NCBI GenBank assembly: GCA_025061975.1
Contig: JANXBB010000135.1
Location: 1-9,173 of the forward strand
Direction: 5' to 3'
Length of the DNA: 9,173 bases
Origin: Caldifarciminota bacterium
GTDB lineage: Bacteria; Hydrothermota; Tepidihabitantia; Tepidihabitantales; CAIPLT01
This document shows, in pieces, positions 6,293 through 9,173 of this stretch. A model generated the notes under the pieces. That model saw nothing but the letters and a program-made list of their open reading frames with translations. It did not search any database and was not told where the DNA came from. A program made the translations under genes and the position numbers. Within the stretch, counting starts at the first letter, position 1. Each line of letters starts with the position of its first letter.

Positions 6293-7634
6293 AACTTATG
6301 ATTAAAGTTAAAATTTTTATAAATATAACGATAATTATTGCTGAACCGATTGCAATTATACTTCCAAACTTTACCATATCACGTAATTTAATTATCCCTG
6401 CTCCGTAGGCAATAGCATTAGGTGGTGTACTAATAGGTAAAATCATTGCGATTGATGCTGAAATACCGACAAGCAAAGCGGTATCAATAAATTTGGGCGA
6501 AATTCCAACAGCAATTGGTAGTAAAATTGCTGCTGCTGATGTGTTCGAAATAAACGTTGTTAAAAGAATTGTTATAATTGCTAATCCGATTAATAATAAA
6601 ATATTGGGAAACGACTGTAATCGAACTGCATTTACAAACCAACTTGAAAGACCACTTTTTTCAATACTCATGCCAAGCGATAGCCCACCCCCCATAAGCA
6701 TTAATGTATCCCAACCAAATGCTCCAAAATCTTCTTCGTTTAAAAGCCCGATGCTATGGAAAACTATAACCGGAATAAGCGAGACAATACTTGTGGGAAT
6801 TTTATGAAGTTCACTTGTAAGCCATAATGCTAGAGTAATCAAAAAAACCCATAATATCACTTTTTGCTGAATATCAAATATAAACTCCTTAGGCTTGACG
6901 ACCGGAACAACTTTTAAGTTACTTTTAAATGAACTTGATAAAATCCAATAAATTAATAAAAAAAGTAAAATTGTTAGTGGCAGAGCAAATGCCATCCAAC
7001 CGATAAAAGAAATATTTATTCCTTTGTTTTTTAAAATACTTATAGTTAAAGCATTAGGAGGAGTGCCAATTGGTGTAGCAATTCCGCCAATGTTTGCAGA
7101 AAACGGGATTCCCAAGGTTAAAGCATAAAGCAAAGGGTCATCTTTAGGAATATTTTCAGCAAGCACCAACACAAGTCCAATCATCAGTGCTGTAGTTGCA
7201 GTGTTCGACATCCACATCGAAAGAAAGGCTGTAACAGCCATAAATCCTAAAAGAATTTTTCGGGGGGTGTTTCCAATTTTTTTAAGAATAAGAAAAACAA
7301 ACCATTCATCAAGTTCATATTTTTTAAGTGCTTGTGCTAAAATTAATCCTCCTAAAAATAAGACTATTACTGAGTCAAAAAACGGGGCTAAAAATACTCG
7401 AAAATTTACATCCATCGGACGAGTCAATAAAATTGCTTGTAGGAACAAGATAACAAAAGATGTAACATAGACCGGTATTATCTCTGTAATCCAAAGTAAT
7501 GCCGCAAAAATTAAAATTGACAAGGTGCGTCGTCCTGCTTCATTTAAGCCGGAAATAGGGATAAAATAAACTGCTGTAGCAATAATTACAAAAATAATAA
7601 TTTGAATAAGTTTTTTTAAAACCGCCTTGTTCAT
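6291..7634 (-). CDS. SLC13/DASS family anion (probably dicarboxylate) transporter
   Basis: Inner-membrane secondary transporter. In this family, of which VcINDY is the structural model, Na+ usually drives uptake of C4-dicarboxylates, citrate, sulfate or phosphate. The 447-residue protein is almost entirely hydrophobic with about 11 helices and shows the two inverted-repeat signatures: SNTATTALM (143-151) followed by IGTPPNAL (189-196), and SNTSAAAILLP (363-373) followed by ISTPPNAIAYGAG (401-413). The two SNT motifs are the Na+/substrate-binding loops at the tips of the re-entrant hairpins. EIIPVYVTS (51-59) matches the family's conserved early loop. Substrate cannot be fixed from sequence; the dicarboxylate guess rests on family frequency and on the neighbouring acyl-CoA synthetase. 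Start is ATG 12 bp after the synthetase stop, without a Shine-Dalgarno. The antisense frames opposite this gene are shadows. Confidence 0.88.
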   Translation of the reverse strand: MNKAVLKKLIQIIIFVIIATAVYFIPISGLNEAGRRTLSILIFAALLWITEIIPVYVTSFVILFLQAILLTRPMDVNFRVFLAPFFDSVIVLFLGGLILAQALKKYELDEWFVFLILKKIGNTPRKILLGFMAVTAFLSMWMSNTATTALMIGLVLVLAENIPKDDPLLYALTLGIPFSANIGGIATPIGTPPNALTISILKNKGINISFIGWMAFALPLTILLFLLIYWILSSSFKSNLKVVPVVKPKEFIFDIQQKVILWVFLITLALWLTSELHKIPTSIVSLIPVIVFHSIGLLNEEDFGAFGWDTLMLMGGGLSLGMSIEKSGLSSWFVNAVRLQSFPNILLLIGLAIITILLTTFISNTSAAAILLPIAVGISPKFIDTALLVGISASIAMILPISTPPNAIAYGAGIIKLRDMVKFGSIIAIGSAIIIVIFIKILTLIIS

Positions 7635-7646
7635 TAGCTTGTTATA

Positions 7647-9080
7647 TTACAACAAAAACCTTGCATCAAGAGCGTAAGCTCCTTGATTTTCTTCGTAGAC
7701 TAAAAATGGATTAATATCAATTTCAGAAAATTCCGGAAAATCGGTTGTTAATTGAGAAAGTCGTATAAGTGATTCCTCAATAATTTGTATATCAGCCGGT
7801 CTTCGGCCCCGAAACCCTTGAAGAATTTTATAACCTTTTATTTCTTCTATCATATGACGTGCTGATAGTGCCCGAATTGGACAGATTCTAAAGCTTACGT
7901 CTTTTAAGACCTCAACATATATTCCACCTAATCCAAACATTATTATTGAACCAAACTGGGGATCTTTTTTAATACCAAGTATTGTTTCAATACCAGGTTG
8001 AGCCATCTTTTGTAAAAGATAACCTTCAATTTTAGCTTCAGGCATTAGAGTTCTTATTCGTTTATTCATCTCCTCGTATTTCATCAAAAGTTCTTCGTCG
8101 TTTGTTATATCAAGAGCGACACCACCTACTTCAGTTTTATGAATTATATCACCAGAAACTATCTTTAATACCAGAGGATATCCAATATTACGTGCTTCAC
8201 AAAGAAGCATATCCTGATTTTTTACAAATGCGTAAGGTAATACTGGTATTTTGTACGCAGCAAGTATTGCGTAACCTTCATATTCAAAAATATAAGGTGG
8301 GGTTCGGCGTTGAGCTTGTTTGATAATATCTTCGACAATTTTGGGTTCAACATCATCATAAACTTTAACTTCGCTAGGTGGTAACTGGGTCCACTCATAA
8401 AACTCGCACATATTAGCAAGTGCTTGGGCAGCGATTTCCGGAAAGGGATAATAAGGAATTTTGGCCTGCCAGAGGGTTTGAATAACTTCTTTGGTATTCT
8501 CTAACGATAATAAACACCCCATTATTGGCTTTTCGCAATTCTTAGAAATTTCACTTATCACCCGGGCTACTGTTTTTGTTTCTGCCATTAAGGTTGGCGT
8601 CCAAATACAGATAATTCCATCAACATTTTTATCATCAATAAGCGCTTTAAGAGCATTTCCATAACGAACTTCATCTGAATCTCCAATTACATCTAAAGGA
8701 TTCCCAATATTAGCTTGAGGGGGCATAAAAGCTTTAAGTTTCTTAACGGTCTCTTCTTCGTATTTAGCAAGTCTCATTCCATTGCGGATTACAGAATCTG
8801 TAGCCATTATTCCCATTCCCCCGGCATTAGTAATAATAGCAATGTTGCGAGATTTCGGTAATGGTTGTCCGGAAAATGCTTTAGCATAATCGAAAAGCTC
8901 GCTAACTGTATCGACTCGGATAATACCGCATTGATGTAAAAAGGCGTTATAGGCTTCGTCAGAACCCGCCAGGGCTCCGGTATGTGAAGATGCTGCTTTA
9001 GCACCTTCATAAGTCCGCCCAGACTTTATTGCTAAAATCGGCTTACCAATCCGCGAGGTTACTTCAAAAGCAATATCCAT
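7647..9080 (-). CDS. ADP-forming acyl-CoA (acetate-CoA ligase type) synthetase, C-terminal part; separated from its N-terminus by an in-frame stop
   Basis: The family catalyses acyl-CoA + ADP + Pi <-> acid + CoA + ATP and is typical of fermentative archaea and anaerobic bacteria. From the ATG at 9080, residues 1-230 are the succinyl-CoA-ligase-like domain, with KSGRT (19-23), the SHTG motif (32-35) holding the presumed phosphorylated His, ITNAGGMGI (83-91) and NPLDVIGD (127-134). Residues about 245-477 are an ATP-grasp domain with YPLVLKIVSGDIIHKTEVGGV (301-321), whose His is the presumed relay His, FGLGGIYVEVLKD (382-394) and EIDINPF (453-459). The order is that of fused alpha-beta enzymes, but the N-terminal CoA-binding domain is missing from this frame. 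Synthetase-like sequence continues upstream in the same frame behind a TAA at 9108-9110, so the ATG at 9080 is probably an internal Met of a longer gene. No good Shine-Dalgarno precedes it. As encoded, a complete enzyme would require readthrough, complementation in trans, or correction of a sequence error. Confidence 0.85.
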   Translation of the reverse strand: MDIAFEVTSRIGKPILAIKSGRTYEGAKAASSHTGALAGSDEAYNAFLHQCGIIRVDTVSELFDYAKAFSGQPLPKSRNIAIITNAGGMGIMATDSVIRNGMRLAKYEEETVKKLKAFMPPQANIGNPLDVIGDSDEVRYGNALKALIDDKNVDGIICIWTPTLMAETKTVARVISEISKNCEKPIMGCLLSLENTKEVIQTLWQAKIPYYPFPEIAAQALANMCEFYEWTQLPPSEVKVYDDVEPKIVEDIIKQAQRRTPPYIFEYEGYAILAAYKIPVLPYAFVKNQDMLLCEARNIGYPLVLKIVSGDIIHKTEVGGVALDITNDEELLMKYEEMNKRIRTLMPEAKIEGYLLQKMAQPGIETILGIKKDPQFGSIIMFGLGGIYVEVLKDVSFRICPIRALSARHMIEEIKGYKILQGFRGRRPADIQIIEESLIRLSQLTTDFPEFSEIDINPFLVYEENQGAYALDARFLL

Positions 9081-9107
9081 AAATCTTTTAGGCTCTACTA
9101 AATCCTC

Positions 9108-9173
9108 TTAATATAGAATAATTAACTGGGTTTGCTCATCATCTTTGAGATATTCGAGTAAGTCGTTCTCATT
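9108..9173 (-). pseudogene. upstream portion of the same acyl-CoA synthetase frame, ending at a TAA (partial at the window edge)
   Basis: Reading leftwards from the right edge on the - strand, 21 codons encode NENDLLEYLKDDEQTQLIIL-Y, then TAA at 9108-9110, then EDLVEPKRF running straight into MDIAFEVTSRIGKPIL. Family members have a similar run here (D..EYL.DD..T..I.LY, a hydrophobic residue, E......RF). The stop falls where a Leu or Ile is expected, and TTA (Leu) differs from TAA by one base. No frameshift is needed. The gene continues off the window, where the CoA-binding domain should lie. I call it the upstream half of a gene interrupted by a point nonsense change; a sequencing or assembly error is equally possible. 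Confidence 0.7.

Noticed and set aside
6493..7470. Two + strand frames (6493-6807 and 7201-7470) opposite the transporter gene
   Set aside because: Both are antisense shadows of a strongly supported membrane-protein gene; their sequences show no domain features.
9108..9110. Reassignment of TAA to a sense codon
   Set aside because: The EnvC-like gene, holB, the radical SAM gene, lptF, the zinc-ribbon gene, the transporter and the synthetase all end at TAA at the expected family length, so TAA is a normal stop here.

Overview
The window is AT-rich, gene-dense bacterial DNA with no RNA genes, mobile elements or CRISPR array visible. An LptF/LptG permease pair implies an LPS-exporting, double-membraned cell. 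An EnvC-like division factor, a DNA polymerase III delta' with an extra segment reminiscent of Bacteroidetes/Chlorobi-type proteins, an ADP-forming acyl-CoA synthetase, and the near absence of Shine-Dalgarno sequences suggest an anaerobic or fermentative member of an uncultured lineage, perhaps near the FCB group or candidate division WOR-3. This affiliation is inference from gene content only.

Layout. The left third (1-3447) reads on the + strand: the C-terminal part of an EnvC-like coiled-coil/LytM protein (open at the left edge), DNA polymerase III delta' (holB), and a B12-binding-type radical SAM protein. From 3413 rightwards everything reads on the - strand. In transcription order from the right edge these are an ADP-forming acyl-CoA synthetase, an SLC13/DASS anion transporter, a small zinc-ribbon protein, then, after a gap of about 100 bp, lptF and lptG. 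The two blocks meet tail to tail, with the 3' ends of the radical SAM gene and lptG overlapping by 35 bp.

How the genes may work together. The synthetase, transporter and zinc-ribbon genes are 8-12 bp apart and look like one operon. A plausible role is carboxylate transport coupled to interconversion of acyl-CoA and free acid with ATP formation. LptF and LptG would form the membrane part of the LPS exporter with LptB, which is not in the window. EnvC and Lpt are both envelope functions but lie in opposite blocks.

The most notable observation is a TAA codon (9108-9110) in the middle of what is otherwise a continuous synthetase reading frame. Synthetase-like sequence continues in the same frame on both sides of it. 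It therefore looks like a point nonsense change (or a sequencing error) that separates the N-terminal CoA-binding part from the rest, not a natural gene boundary. Smaller observations are a 21-bp imperfect direct repeat around the holB/radical SAM junction, a 9-bp inverted repeat downstream of the zinc-ribbon gene, and a LytM domain lacking most of its catalytic residues. Most of the window is otherwise ordinary housekeeping and metabolic sequence; I do not see a clearly new multi-gene system.
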